A DNA stretch of 64,000 nt, taken from NCBI RefSeq assembly GCF_000717595.1, contig NZ_JNZO01000005.1, positions 186,001-250,000 on the forward strand, read 5' to 3'. This document shows positions 22,806 through 31,880 of this stretch, in pieces. The first letter of the stretch is position 1, and each line of letters opens with the position of its first letter. The translations under genes and the position numbers were made by a program. Under the pieces are notes generated by a model. The model did no database searches. It was not told where the DNA came from and saw nothing but the letters and a program-made list of their open reading frames with translations. The DNA comes from Streptomyces flavochromogenes (GTDB lineage Bacteria > Actinomycetota > Actinomycetes > Streptomycetales > Streptomycetaceae).

Positions 22806-25568
22806 TCAGGGCTTCAGCTTCAGCGTGTCCTTCGTCGCCGCGTCGACGGCCGCCTTGCCGTAGGCCCAGTCGTACAGGTCGCCCTTCGCCCACGCGTCCG
22901 TCTGGTCGGTGTAGTGGGAGTTGAAGGCGTGACCGGAGGCACCGGTCAGGTTGATCCACCGGGACTTGTCCCAGTCGCCGACGTTGACGACCATCCGCAT
23001 CGAGGGCACCCAGATGACCTCGTAGCCGCCGGCCGCGTTCCAGCCGGTGGCGTCGACGGCCGCCTCTCCGCCGCCCAGGTTCCAGGGGCCGCGGTTGAGG
23101 AGCTGCTGCACGACGCCGGGGCCGGCGGTGCCGAGGGTCTGGTTCTTCAGGGTCAGCTGGTGCAGCCGGCCCCAGCTCCAGGTGGAGACGTCCTTGCCGA
23201 GCTTGGCGGTCAGCTCCCAGCGTGCGTCCTTCATGGCGCGGGCGAGCAGCTGGTCACGGGTCTCGGTGGCCTGGTCGGTGCGGTTGCCCGGGGTGACCCA
23301 CCACTCGCTCTTCTCCTGCTTGAGGAGCGGACGGACCACCTCGTACCAGCGGTCGCCGCCGTCCGGCTGCGCGGAGTCGGGGTCCCGCTGGCCGCATTCC
23401 CGTACGAGCTTGTTCTGCTCGTCGACCGGGCCGGTGGCGTCGGCCGGGCGCACGTTGATGCAGTCGCCCTCGGCGCGGAGCTCCTTGGGCAGCTTGTCGC
23501 CGAAGGACAGCTTGAGGACGTTGCGCCAGACCGCGTTGAAGTAGGCGGCGGCGGCCGAGTCGGGCTCCTGGGTGTAGTCCCAGCCCTCGAGCAGCTTCTG
23601 GGCCTCGCGGACGTACGGGTCCGAGATGTCGATCTTCAGCAGGAGCGGGTTCAGGAGGGTCGCGATCTCGCTGCGGTTGTCCGTCTGCATGGTCCGCATG
23701 TCGTCCGGCGAGATCTTTCCGCCGTCCTTGGTCTTCGACTCGATGAGGTCGTTGATCCGCTGGCTGCGCGAGCCGTAGCCCCAGTCCTTGGTGAGCAGGT
23801 CGGGGTAGTTCTCGGCGTCGATCACGGCCTGGTTGGCGGTGACGATGTAGCCGCGCTTCGGGTTGTACTCGTACGGCAGCCTGGCGAAGGGGATGTAGCC
23901 CTTCCACCGGTACGAGGAGTCCCAGCCGGGCGCGGGCAGGGTGCCGTCGCCCTTGGTGCGCTGCGGGATCTTGCCCGGGGACTGGTAGCCGATGTTGCCC
24001 TCGGTGTCGGCGTAGATCAGGTTCTGGGACGGGACCTCGAAGTTCTTCGCGGCGTCCCGGAACTGGCCGAAGTTCTTGGCGCGGTCGAGGGCGAAGATCG
24101 CGTCCATCGACCTGCCCGGCTGGAGGGCGGTCCACTGGAGGGAGACGCCGTAGCCGGTGCCGCGGTCGGGGGCGGCGTTGCCGACGGGGGCCTTCTGGCC
24201 GACCTTCTCCAGGTCGGAGGAGCGGTCGGAGACGAGCGGGCCGCGTTCGGTGGAGCGGACGGTGATCGTCCGGTCGCCGCCGCCGGCGACCTTGATGGTC
24301 TCCTCGCGGACCGTGAAGGGCTTGACCTTGCCGTCGACGAGGTAGCCGTCGGGGCCGATCTTCTCCAGGTAGAGGTCGGTGACGTCGGCGCCGAGGTTGG
24401 TGAGGCCCCAGGCGATCTTGTCGTTGTGTCCGATGATCACACCGGGCATCCCGGAGAACGTGTAGCCGGAGACGTCGTAACGGCAGGTCGCCGAGACCGA
24501 GCGGCAGTGCAGACCCATCTGGTACCAGAGGGACGGCAGCTGGGGCGCGAGGTGCGGGTCGTTGGCGAGCAGCGGCTTGCCGGAGGTCGTGTACGTCCCG
24601 GAGACGACCCAGGAGTTCGAGCCGATGCCGTTGCCGTTGGGGCCGAGGAGGGCGGGCACGCCGTCCAGGACCTCGGAGAGCGCGCCGAGCTGGGACTGCG
24701 CACCGGAGCCGTCGGAGGAACCGGAGGATCCCGAGCCGCTGCCGGGAACACCGCCCGGGGTCTCGCCGGTGGTCAGGTCCTCGTCGCCGTCGCCCGCCGT
24801 GCCCTTCGGGTCGAAGGTCCCGGAACCGTCCACCGCGCCCCGGTCGACGATCGGCTGGTGGAGCGCGTACGGGTAGTCCGGGTACAGCTGCTTGATCTGG
24901 CTCGCGCTCATCCGGCTCGTCATCAGCGAGCGGTCGATCTCGTCCTGCATGTTGCCGCGCAGGTCCCAGGCCATCGCCTTGAGCCAGGCCACCGAGTCGA
25001 CCGGCGTCCACGGCTCGATCGCGTAGTCGTTGGTGAGGGCCAGGGCCGCGTACTCGACGGAGATGTCGGCGGGGTCCCGGTCCTTCAGGTAGGCGTTGAC
25101 GCCCTCCGCGTACGCCTGGAGGTACTTCTTCGTCTCCGGCGACAGGACCTTGTCGTACTCCTGCTGCGCGACCCGGCGCCAGCCGAGCGTGCGCAGGAAG
25201 GAGTCCGTCTCGACCTGGCTCTCGCCGAACATCTCCGAGAGCCGGCCCGCGGTCACGTGCCGCCGGACGTCCATCTCGTAGAAGCGGTCCTGCGCCTGGA
25301 CGTAGCCCTGGGCGCGGAAGAGGTCCGTCTCGTTGTCGGCGTAGATCTGCGGGACGCCGTTCGCGTCCCGCTTCACCTCGACCTCGCCGGACAGACTGTC
25401 GAGCCGGATCTCGCCCGTGGTCTGCGGGAACGAGGCCCGGACGGTGCTCACACCCCAGAACCCGCCGTATCCGACGCCCGCGACCAGAGCGAGGACCAGG
25501 ACGAGGAGGATCAGGCGGGCGCGCCGCCCTTTCTTCTTGGCGGGAGGCGCGGTCGTGTTGGAGGGCAT
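22806..25568 (-). CDS. Penicillin acylase family protein (Ntn hydrolase)
   Basis: A 920-residue precursor of the penicillin G acylase/aculeacin acylase type, with one N-terminal membrane segment (residues about 18-40) so probably anchored or exported. The autoprocessing site GSNSWVV gives Ser317 as the N-terminal nucleophile of the beta chain, followed by GKPLLANDPHLAPQLPSLWY. Before it lies a Gly/Ser-rich spacer (about 265-290) that would be the excised linker. Possible substrates are N-acyl homoserine lactones, acyl lipopeptides or beta-lactams; none can be chosen from sequence. It converges with the 5-FTHF cyclo-ligase gene with no gap. Confidence 0.92.
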   Translation of the reverse strand: MPSNTTAPPAKKKGRRARLILLVLVLALVAGVGYGGFWGVSTVRASFPQTTGEIRLDSLSGEVEVKRDANGVPQIYADNETDLFRAQGYVQAQDRFYEMDVRRHVTAGRLSEMFGESQVETDSFLRTLGWRRVAQQEYDKVLSPETKKYLQAYAEGVNAYLKDRDPADISVEYAALALTNDYAIEPWTPVDSVAWLKAMAWDLRGNMQDEIDRSLMTSRMSASQIKQLYPDYPYALHQPIVDRGAVDGSGTFDPKGTAGDGDEDLTTGETPGGVPGSGSGSSGSSDGSGAQSQLGALSEVLDGVPALLGPNGNGIGSNSWVVSGTYTTSGKPLLANDPHLAPQLPSLWYQMGLHCRSVSATCRYDVSGYTFSGMPGVIIGHNDKIAWGLTNLGADVTDLYLEKIGPDGYLVDGKVKPFTVREETIKVAGGGDRTITVRSTERGPLVSDRSSDLEKVGQKAPVGNAAPDRGTGYGVSLQWTALQPGRSMDAIFALDRAKNFGQFRDAAKNFEVPSQNLIYADTEGNIGYQSPGKIPQRTKGDGTLPAPGWDSSYRWKGYIPFARLPYEYNPKRGYIVTANQAVIDAENYPDLLTKDWGYGSRSQRINDLIESKTKDGGKISPDDMRTMQTDNRSEIATLLNPLLLKIDISDPYVREAQKLLEGWDYTQEPDSAAAAYFNAVWRNVLKLSFGDKLPKELRAEGDCINVRPADATGPVDEQNKLVRECGQRDPDSAQPDGGDRWYEVVRPLLKQEKSEWWVTPGNRTDQATETRDQLLARAMKDARWELTAKLGKDVSTWSWGRLHQLTLKNQTLGTAGPGVVQQLLNRGPWNLGGGEAAVDATGWNAAGGYEVIWVPSMRMVVNVGDWDKSRWINLTGASGHAFNSHYTDQTDAWAKGDLYDWAYGKAAVDAATKDTLKLKP

Positions 25569-25738
25569 CGCTGTCCTTCGAGGGGCAGGGTGGTCCTGGA
25601 GTACGGGAGCAACCTTAGGCGCAGCGCCTGGAGGGCCCGGACGCGGTGTCCGGAAGAGAACCGTACTGGCGAGCGAGGCGGTGCAAAGACGGCGTCAAGA
25701 AAACGTTAAAGATTAGGTAAGGTAACGAAGTGTCTGCC

Positions 25739-25790
25739 GCTGGAGGAACGATCCAGCCGCACGCGACGGCCGCTGGAAGAACGTTCCAGC
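25739..25790. promoter_or_regulatory. Two tandem dyads upstream of the antiporter gene
   Basis: Two 19-base imperfect palindromes, GCTGGAGGAACGATCCAGC (25739-25757) and GCTGGAAGAACGTTCCAGC (25772-25790), 33 bases apart start to start, about three helical turns. They end 26 bases before the start codon. They could be a paired operator or two short leader-RNA hairpins. No known binding protein is recognised. Confidence 0.6.
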
Positions 25791-25815
25791 TGCATGTGAG
25801 GGGAAGGAACGGCCA

Positions 25816-27378
25816 CTGACTGTCCACGAGCTCAACGAACTCCTGCTCATCAGCTCCCTCGTGCTGCTGATCGCGGTCGCGGCCGTACGGATCTCGTCCC
25901 GGAGCGGGCTCCCCAGCCTCCTGCTCTACCTCGGCATCGGCATCGCCATCGGCCAGGACGGCATCGGCAACGTCGCCTTCGACAACGCGGAACTGACGCA
26001 GGTCATCGGCTACGCCGCCCTCGTCGTGATCCTCGCCGAGGGTGGCCTCGGCACGAAGTGGAAGGAGATCAAGCCGGCGCTGCCCGCCGCGGTCGTCCTC
26101 TCCACCATCGGCGTCGCGGTGAGCGTGGGCGTCACGGCCGCCGCCGCCCACTACCTCGTGGGCCTCGACTGGCGACAGGCCCTGATCATCGGCGCCGTCG
26201 TCTCCTCGACCGACGCCGCCGCGGTCTTCTCCGTGCTGCGCAAGGTCCCCCTGCCGTCACGGGTCACCGGTGTCCTGGAGGCCGAGTCCGGCTTCAACGA
26301 CGCCCCCGTCGTCATCCTCGTCGTCGCCTTCTCCACGGCCGGACCGGTCGACCACTGGTGGGTCCTCGTCGGCACGATCGCCCTGGAGCTCGCCATCGGC
26401 GTCGCCGTGGGCCTCGCCGTCGGGTTCCTCGGCGCCTACGGGCTGCGGCACGTCGCCCTGCCCGCCTCCGGCCTCTACCCGATCGCCGTCATGGCCATCG
26501 CCGTCGTCGCGTACGCCGCCGGTGCCATGGCCCACGGCTCCGGCTTCCTCGCCGTCTACCTGGCCTCGATGGTCCTCGGCAACGCCAAGCTGCCGCACGC
26601 GCCCGCGAACCGGGGCTTCGCCGAGGGACTCGGCTGGATCGCCCAGATCGGCATGTTCGTCCTGCTCGGCCTTCTCGTCACCCCGCACGAGCTCGTCCAC
26701 GACTTCTGGCCCGCCGTCGTCATCGGCCTGGTCCTGACCGTGGTCGCCCGGCCCATGGAAGTCCTGGTCAGCCTGCTGCCCTTCCGTATCCCCTGGCAGG
26801 AACAGGCCCTGATGTCCTGGGCCGGCCTGCGCGGAGCCGTCCCCATCATCCTGGCCACCATCCCGATGGTGTCGGACATCGAGGGCAGCGAGCGGATCTT
26901 CAACATCGTCTTCGTGCTCGTCGTCGTCTACACCCTCGTCCAGGGGCCGACCCTGCCCTGGCTGGCGAAGGCCCTCAAGCTCGGCGACTCCGGCGAGGCG
27001 GCCGACCTCGGCGTCGAGTCCGCGCCCCTGGAGCGACTGCGCGGCCATCTGCTCTCCGTCGCCATCCCGGAGCACTCCCGGATGCACGGGGTCGAGGTCG
27101 CCGAGCTCCGGCTGCCCGCCGGAGCGGCCGTCACCCTCGTCGTACGGGAGGAGACGAGCTTCGTCCCCGGGCCCGCGACCGTCCTGCGGCGCGGCGACGA
27201 ACTCCTCGTCGTCGCGACCGACCCGGTGCGGGACGCCACGGAACGGCGGCTGCGCGCGGTCGGCCAGGGCGGCAAGCTCGCCGGCTGGCTGGGCACGGGG
27301 GGCGCCACGGCGGTCAGCGAGCCGCACGGTACCGATCTTCGCTTCCACCGCCACGGCCAGAAACGAACATCCGGTTAA
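25816..27378 (+). CDS. Potassium/proton antiporter, CPA family (CTG start)
   Basis: A 520-residue CvrA/NhaP-like transporter with about 12 membrane segments, including LPSLLLYLGIGIAIGQDGIG and the conserved SSTDAAAVFSVLR of the ion site. It ends in a C-terminal TrkA-C-like regulatory domain (about 400-480, RLPAGAAVTLVVREE...LLVVATDPVRD). The start is most likely CTG 25816: GGAAGG lies upstream at the right distance and translation from there gives the family beginning TVHELNELLLISS. The next in-frame start, GTG 25861, would cut off the first helix. It exchanges K+ or Na+ for protons at the plasma membrane. It is preceded by two 19-base dyads. Confidence 0.88.
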   Translation: MTVHELNELLLISSLVLLIAVAAVRISSRSGLPSLLLYLGIGIAIGQDGIGNVAFDNAELTQVIGYAALVVILAEGGLGTKWKEIKPALPAAVVLSTIGVAVSVGVTAAAAHYLVGLDWRQALIIGAVVSSTDAAAVFSVLRKVPLPSRVTGVLEAESGFNDAPVVILVVAFSTAGPVDHWWVLVGTIALELAIGVAVGLAVGFLGAYGLRHVALPASGLYPIAVMAIAVVAYAAGAMAHGSGFLAVYLASMVLGNAKLPHAPANRGFAEGLGWIAQIGMFVLLGLLVTPHELVHDFWPAVVIGLVLTVVARPMEVLVSLLPFRIPWQEQALMSWAGLRGAVPIILATIPMVSDIEGSERIFNIVFVLVVVYTLVQGPTLPWLAKALKLGDSGEAADLGVESAPLERLRGHLLSVAIPEHSRMHGVEVAELRLPAGAAVTLVVREETSFVPGPATVLRRGDELLVVATDPVRDATERRLRAVGQGGKLAGWLGTGGATAVSEPHGTDLRFHRHGQKRTSG

Positions 27379-27401
27379 TCCGAGGCATTAATTCAAGGAC
27401 G

Positions 27402-27431
27402 GGAGCGTTTTCCCAGGCGGGAAGACGCTCC
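27402..27431 (+). terminator. Terminator of the antiporter gene
   Basis: 13-bp stem with one G-T wobble, GGAGCGTTTTCCC (27402-27414) and GGGAAGACGCTCC (27419-27431), loop AGGC, 24 bases after the antiporter stop. Confidence 0.8.
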
Positions 27432-27630
27432 TCCCTGTACCATGAAGGCACACCTGATCGAACCAACTCTGCCTGACGCAGAGCTGGCGCGACCGTATGG
27501 CGGCCGTGGCGCCCCTCCGCAGTGGGGCCGGCCCGGTATCTACCGCAGTAACGCGCATGAGGACAGCTCTCGGCGACACCCGCACCACCATGCCGGGGGC
27601 GCGCTACCAGGCGGCAGAAAGGCCAGGACC

Positions 27631-28902
27631 GTGGCGTCCACGGTCATCTCGGACAAGCGGCCCGGCTACGGCCGGCTGCTGCGCACACCCGGTGCGCTGT
27701 CCTTCCTGCTTCCCGGCTTCGCCGCACGGCAGCCCTTCGCGATGCTGACCATCGGCATCGTCCTGCTCGTCCAGCACACCACCGGCTCCTTCGGCAGCGC
27801 CGGCGCGGTCGCCGCCGTCACCGGCGTCTCGATGGCGCTGTTCGCACCGCAGAGCGGCAAGCTCGCCGACCGCTTCGGCCAGCGCGCCGTCCTGATCCCC
27901 GGCGTCCTCGTCCACACCGCGTCCGTCTCCCTGCTCGTGGTGCTCGCCCTGAGCGGCGCCCCGCTGTGGGCCCTGTTCCTGGCCGCCGTGCCCGCCGGTG
28001 CCTCCGTGCCGCAGGTCGGGCCGATGGTCCGGGCGCGCTGGGCCGCCAAGCTCGACGGCACCCCGCTGATGCCGACGGCCGCCGCCTTCGAGTCCGTCAC
28101 GGACGAGTTCACCTTCGTCGTCGGTCCCGTCCTCGCGACCGCCCTGTGCACCGGCGTCCACCCCGCCGCCGGTCTGATCGCCGAGGCCGCGCTCACCCTC
28201 TTCGGCGGCCTCTTCTTCGCCGCCCAGCGCGCCACCCAGCCCGCGTTCGGCATCTCCGCCGCCGGCTCCTCGGACCCGCGCCGCTCGGCGCTCTCCATCC
28301 CCGGCGTCCGCGTCCTCGTCGTCGCCTTCCTCGGCATCGGCTCCGTCTTCGGCGGCATGCAGGTCTCCCTGACCGCGTTCACCGAGGAGATCGGCAACCC
28401 CGGCGCCAACGGTCTGCTGTACGGGATCTTCGCCGCCGGCAACATGCTCGCGGGCATCGCCATGGGCGCCGTCGCCTGGAAGGTCGGCCCCCGCCGCCGC
28501 CTGATCCTCGGCTACGCCGGCCTCACCGTCGCCGCGTCGCTGCTGTGGACCACGCACTCGGTGCTGCTCCTCGGCGCCCTCGGTCTGGTCGTGGGTCTGT
28601 GCATCGCCCCGGCCCTGATCACCGGCTACACCATCGTCGAGACCCTGATCCCGGCGTCCGCCCGTACCGAGGCCTTCACCTGGCTCACCGGCGCCGTCGC
28701 GCTCGGCCAGGCGGCGGCCGTCACGGTCGCCGGCCGCCTCGCCGACGCCCACGGCGCGAGCACCGGATTCCTGGTGCCGATGGTGGGCACGGCGCTCGCC
28801 CTGGCCACGCTCCTCGCCCTGCGGTCGCGCCTCAAGCCGCGCGAGACGAGCCTCGTCGCGGCGCGTGGTATCGGTCACCGCGTGCCGGTGGCGGTGGACT
28901 GA
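27631..28902 (+). CDS. MFS transporter
   Basis: A 423-residue major facilitator protein with about 12 helices. The motif-A-like GKLADRFGQRAVLIPG lies between helices 2 and 3 and another GRLADAHGAS in the C-terminal half. GTG 27631 (ASTVISDKRPGYGRLL) has AGGA upstream; the longer frame from 27442 adds a non-conserved polar leader. The family resembles drug-efflux-like permeases of unknown substrate. 27432-27630 holds no visible gene and presumably its promoter. Confidence 0.85.
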   Translation: MASTVISDKRPGYGRLLRTPGALSFLLPGFAARQPFAMLTIGIVLLVQHTTGSFGSAGAVAAVTGVSMALFAPQSGKLADRFGQRAVLIPGVLVHTASVSLLVVLALSGAPLWALFLAAVPAGASVPQVGPMVRARWAAKLDGTPLMPTAAAFESVTDEFTFVVGPVLATALCTGVHPAAGLIAEAALTLFGGLFFAAQRATQPAFGISAAGSSDPRRSALSIPGVRVLVVAFLGIGSVFGGMQVSLTAFTEEIGNPGANGLLYGIFAAGNMLAGIAMGAVAWKVGPRRRLILGYAGLTVAASLLWTTHSVLLLGALGLVVGLCIAPALITGYTIVETLIPASARTEAFTWLTGAVALGQAAAVTVAGRLADAHGASTGFLVPMVGTALALATLLALRSRLKPRETSLVAARGIGHRVPVAVD

Positions 28903-28932
28903 ACCCGCGGAATACGTCAGTATGGATTGTCG

Positions 28933-28959
28933 TTAGCACTCGATGAGTGTGAGTGCCAG
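28933..28959 (+). promoter_or_regulatory. CIRCE-like HrcA operator
   Basis: TTAGCACTC at 28933-28941, nine-base spacer, then GAGTGCCAG at 28951-28959. The CIRCE consensus bound by the heat-shock repressor HrcA is TTAGCACTC-N9-GAGTGCTAA, so the left arm is perfect and the right arm has two mismatches. It overlaps the ribosome-binding site AGGAGG of the FmdB-like gene, so bound repressor would block expression. Confidence 0.7.
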
Positions 28960-28970
28960 GAGGAAGACAA

Positions 28971-29303
28971 GTGCCGACCTACCAGTACCAGTGCACCGAG
29001 TGCGGCGAAGGCCTCGAGGCGGTGCAGAAGTTCACCGATGACGCGCTGACCGAGTGCCCCCAGTGCAAGGGCCGCCTGAAGAAGGTGTTCTCGGCCGTCG
29101 GCATCGTCTTCAAGGGATCCGGCTTCTACCGGAACGACAGCCGCGGCTCGTCGTCCAGCAGCTCGCCGGCCGCGTCGAAGTCCACGACCCCGTCGTCGTC
29201 CTCGACCTCGACGTCGGACGCGAAGCCGGCCGCGTCGACTTCTTCGTCGTCCGCCTCCGCCTCCTCGACGTCCTCGTCGAGCACCGGAAGCTCGGCCGCC
29301 TGA
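28971..29303 (+). CDS. FmdB-family zinc-ribbon protein
   Basis: A 110-residue protein with the FmdB/CxxC_CXXC_SSSS zinc ribbon at its N-terminus: PTYQYQCTECGEGLE and TECPQCKGRLKKVF, followed by SAVGIVFKGSGFYRND. The last 50 or so residues are a low-complexity Ser/Thr/Ala tail. GTG 28971 follows AGGAGGAAG. FmdB proteins are small and of uncertain role, named after an amidase regulator. A CIRCE-like operator on its ribosome-binding site points to HrcA heat-shock control. Confidence 0.9.
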   Translation: MPTYQYQCTECGEGLEAVQKFTDDALTECPQCKGRLKKVFSAVGIVFKGSGFYRNDSRGSSSSSSPAASKSTTPSSSSTSTSDAKPAASTSSSSASASSTSSSSTGSSAA

Positions 29304-29346
29304 CCCCTGCGCGCCTGATTTCAGGACGCAGTCCGTACGTTCTTCG

Positions 29347-29380
29347 CCGAGGGCCCCGTCGTTCGCGACGGGGCCCTCGG
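29347..29380 (+). terminator. Terminator of the FmdB-like gene
   Basis: Perfect 15-bp stem (29347-29361 with 29366-29380) with a TTCG tetraloop, 44 bases after the FmdB stop and 33 before the next start. Confidence 0.9.
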
Positions 29381-29412
29381 CGTTCCCCCGCGCCCCGCAT
29401 AGGGTGATCGCC

Positions 29413-30258
29413 ATGGCCAACCAAGGTGCGTACGCGGACATCGGCGTGATCGGCGGCTCGGGCTTCTACTCCTTCCTGGAAGACGTCACGGAGGTGTCCG
29501 TCGACACCCCGTACGGCAGCCCCAGCGACTCCCTCTTCCTCGGCGAGATCGCCGGCCGGCAGGTCGCCTTCCTTCCCCGCCACGGCCGGAGCCACAGCGT
29601 CCCGCCGCACCGCATCAACTACCGCGCCAACCTCTGGGCCCTGCGCTCCGTGGGCGTCCGGCAGATCCTCGGACCCTGCGCGGTCGGCGGACTCCGCGAG
29701 GAGTACGGGCCGGGCACGCTCGTCGTCCCCGACCAGCTCGTCGACCGCACGAAGGCCCGCGCGCAGACCTACTTCGACGGGGAGCGGCGGGCCGACGGGG
29801 TCGTGCCCCGCGTCGTCCACGTGACCTTCGCCGACCCGTACTGCCCGGACGGGCGGCGTGCCGCGGTCAAGGCCGCCCGGGGGCGGGGCTGGGAACCGGT
29901 CGACGGCGGCACGATGGTCGTGATCGAGGGGCCCCGCTTCTCCACCCGCGCGGAGTCCCGGTGGCACGCGGCGGCCGGCTGGTCGGTCGTCGGCATGACC
30001 GGTCACCCCGAGGCCGTCCTCGCCCGTGAGCTGGGGCTCTGCTACACCTCGCTGGCGCTCGTCACCGACCTGGACGCGGGCGCCGAGACCGGCGAGGGCG
30101 TCTCCCACACCGAGGTGCTGCGGGTGTTCGGCGAGAACGTGGGACGGCTGCGGGAGGTGCTGTTCGACGCGGTGGGCGCGCTGCCCGCGACATTGGACCG
30201 GGACTGCCTGTGCACGCATGCGCACGACGGCTGGGACCTGGGGATCGAGCTGCCGTGA
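29413..30258 (+). CDS. mtnP: S-methyl-5'-thioadenosine phosphorylase
   Basis: A 281-residue purine nucleoside phosphorylase of the MTAP class, splitting methylthioadenosine into adenine and methylthioribose-1-phosphate for methionine salvage. Family features: IGVIGGSGFYSFLEDV at the N-terminus, PRHGRSHSVPPHRINYRAN, GPCAVGGLREEYGPGTLVVPDQLVDRT, and GMTGHPEAVLARELGLCYTSLALVTD. ATG 29413 has AGGG eight bases upstream. Residue choice (SVPPHRINYRAN) favours MTAP or MTIP over PNP. Confidence 0.92.
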   Translation: MANQGAYADIGVIGGSGFYSFLEDVTEVSVDTPYGSPSDSLFLGEIAGRQVAFLPRHGRSHSVPPHRINYRANLWALRSVGVRQILGPCAVGGLREEYGPGTLVVPDQLVDRTKARAQTYFDGERRADGVVPRVVHVTFADPYCPDGRRAAVKAARGRGWEPVDGGTMVVIEGPRFSTRAESRWHAAAGWSVVGMTGHPEAVLARELGLCYTSLALVTDLDAGAETGEGVSHTEVLRVFGENVGRLREVLFDAVGALPATLDRDCLCTHAHDGWDLGIELP

Positions 30259-30382
30259 ACCCCCCGGGAGGGTGAGGGAGTTGTCCACAGGCGGCGGGTG
30301 ATCCCCAGGGCGGAGCGGGGAACCGGCGCGGGCCGGAGAGTGGGAGCCGATCCCATTCCCGACCAGGACGGCGGCACCCACG

Positions 30383-30931
30383 ATGACGCACACCTTCCCC
30401 TCCCCTTCCCTCTCGCCCGTTCCGGCGCCGTGCGTGGTGCCGCCCTTCGAGCCCCTGCGGGTGCGGGGCGCCCGGCTCCGGCTGCGCAGGGCGCTGCGAC
30501 GGGGCCGCTGGGCCCCCGCGGTGCTCCTGGCCCTCGTGGCGGCGGCCCTCGCCGTCACGGGCGGCGGCCCACCGCCGGGCGTCGCCGCGGCACCCCCGCC
30601 GGGCGACCGGATCGCCCCCGCCTCGGCTCGCGCACGGCCGTCCGTCGCCGTCCGGCTGGTGTCCGCTCCGGTGCGGATCGCCGACGCCGCGACCGTACGG
30701 CTGCTGCGTCCCGGTGACCGGGTCGACGTGATCGCCGCGCCCAACTCGCCGCTCGGCGGGGAGGGTGAGGCGCGGGTCGTCGCGACGGGCGCCCGAGTGG
30801 CCGAGGTTCCGCTCCCGGGCGAGACTCGTTCGGACGGAGGGGCGCTCGTCGTCCTGTCCGTGCCGCGGTCGACGGCCGCCGCGCTGGCAGGCGCCGGCGT
30901 CACCTCCCAACTGGCGGTGGCACTGTGCTGA
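30383..30931 (+). CDS. CpaB/RcpC-like membrane protein with SAF-type domain
   Basis: A 182-residue protein: Pro-rich N-terminus, basic stretch, one transmembrane helix (about 49-65), then a SAF-like exported domain. The domain contains VRLLRPGDRVDVIAAP and ends in a VVLSVPRSTAAALAGA segment, both typical of Flp-pilus CpaB/RcpC proteins. No other pilus gene is in the window, so a pilus role is uncertain. It lies between mtnP and mscL. Confidence 0.65.
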   Translation: MTHTFPSPSLSPVPAPCVVPPFEPLRVRGARLRLRRALRRGRWAPAVLLALVAAALAVTGGGPPPGVAAAPPPGDRIAPASARARPSVAVRLVSAPVRIADAATVRLLRPGDRVDVIAAPNSPLGGEGEARVVATGARVAEVPLPGETRSDGGALVVLSVPRSTAAALAGAGVTSQLAVALC

Positions 30932-31045
30932 TTCGCACTGACACCCTGTCAAGTCACCGGTCCGTGTGTACGGATTGGACGGCTCTGCACCGTTCGCGGC
31001 CTAATGGCACCGCACACAGCAGCACAAGCGACGAAAGGCACCTTG

Positions 31046-31570
31046 GTGGCCGAGAAGAAGGAAAGTCTGATGGGCGGCTTCAAAGCCTTCCTGATGCGTG
31101 GCAACGTGATCGACCTGGCCGTGGCCGTCGTCATCGGTGCCGCATTCACCAACATCGTGAACTCGGTGGTCAAGGGCATCATCAACCCGGTCGTCGGCGC
31201 CTTCGGCACCAAGGACCTGGAGAGCTACTCGTCCTGCATCAAGGACTCGTGCGTGGTCGTCGACGGGGAGGTGCAGGGCATCCAGCTCCAGTGGGGCCTG
31301 GTCCTCAGCGCGGTCCTCAGCTTCCTGATCACCGCGGCCGTCGTCTACTTCCTGATGGTCCTGCCGATGGCGAAGATCCTCGCGAAGCGCGCGGCGCACG
31401 ACAAGGCGAAGGAGGGCGTCGCGGAGACCATGGAGATCAGCGAGCTGGAGGTCCTCAAGGAGATCCGCGACCACCTGGTCTCCCAGCGCGGCCCCGTCAC
31501 GGGGACCGGTACGGGATCCGGCGGCGGTTCGGGGGCCGGCGGCGGTTCGGGGACGCACCCCACCTCCTGA
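31046..31570 (+). CDS. mscL: Large-conductance mechanosensitive channel
   Basis: A 174-residue MscL with GFKAFLMRGNVIDLAVAVVIGAAF (TM1 and gating residues), the periplasmic loop, TM2 (FLITAAVVYFLMVLP) and a cytoplasmic helix. GTG 31046 has AAAGG upstream. It acts as an emergency osmotic release valve in the plasma membrane. Two features are somewhat unusual: an extra loop with two Cys residues (SSCIKDSCVVVDGE) and a C-terminal Gly/Ser/Thr-rich tail. Confidence 0.95.
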   Translation: MAEKKESLMGGFKAFLMRGNVIDLAVAVVIGAAFTNIVNSVVKGIINPVVGAFGTKDLESYSSCIKDSCVVVDGEVQGIQLQWGLVLSAVLSFLITAAVVYFLMVLPMAKILAKRAAHDKAKEGVAETMEISELEVLKEIRDHLVSQRGPVTGTGTGSGGGSGAGGGSGTHPTS

Positions 31571-31589
31571 CCGGCACCTCGTGCCGGTG

Positions 31590-31808
31590 TCAGAGGTGGT
31601 GCGGCGGCTTCTCGTCGAGGAAGCGCGCGAGGTCGGCGGCACTGTCGCCGGCCGGAGGCCGCTCGCCCCATCCACGGTCCGTGTCGTCCGCGGACTGCTG
31701 GTCCAGCGGATCGTCGAAGACGAGTGCCGGCTTCGGACTGTTCTCGGGGCTGGGATGTACGCCGGGCCGCTTCGCGTCTCGCGGTCCGTGGGCGGGGGCG
31801 GTGCTCAT
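31590..31808 (-). CDS. Small conserved acidic hypothetical protein
   Basis: A 72-residue, Pro/Asp-rich soluble protein ending ADLARFLDEKPPHHL. No recognisable domain. ATG 31808. It converges with mscL, with 19 bases between them. I think similar small proteins exist in other streptomycetes, but this was not checked. Confidence 0.6.
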   Translation of the reverse strand: MSTAPAHGPRDAKRPGVHPSPENSPKPALVFDDPLDQQSADDTDRGWGERPPAGDSAADLARFLDEKPPHHL

Positions 31809-31880
31809 ACCTCAAGGGTACGCCCATCGCCCCGCCCCGAACCCTTCTGATCTGCGTATTTCCGGCGCTTCGGACGCCTC

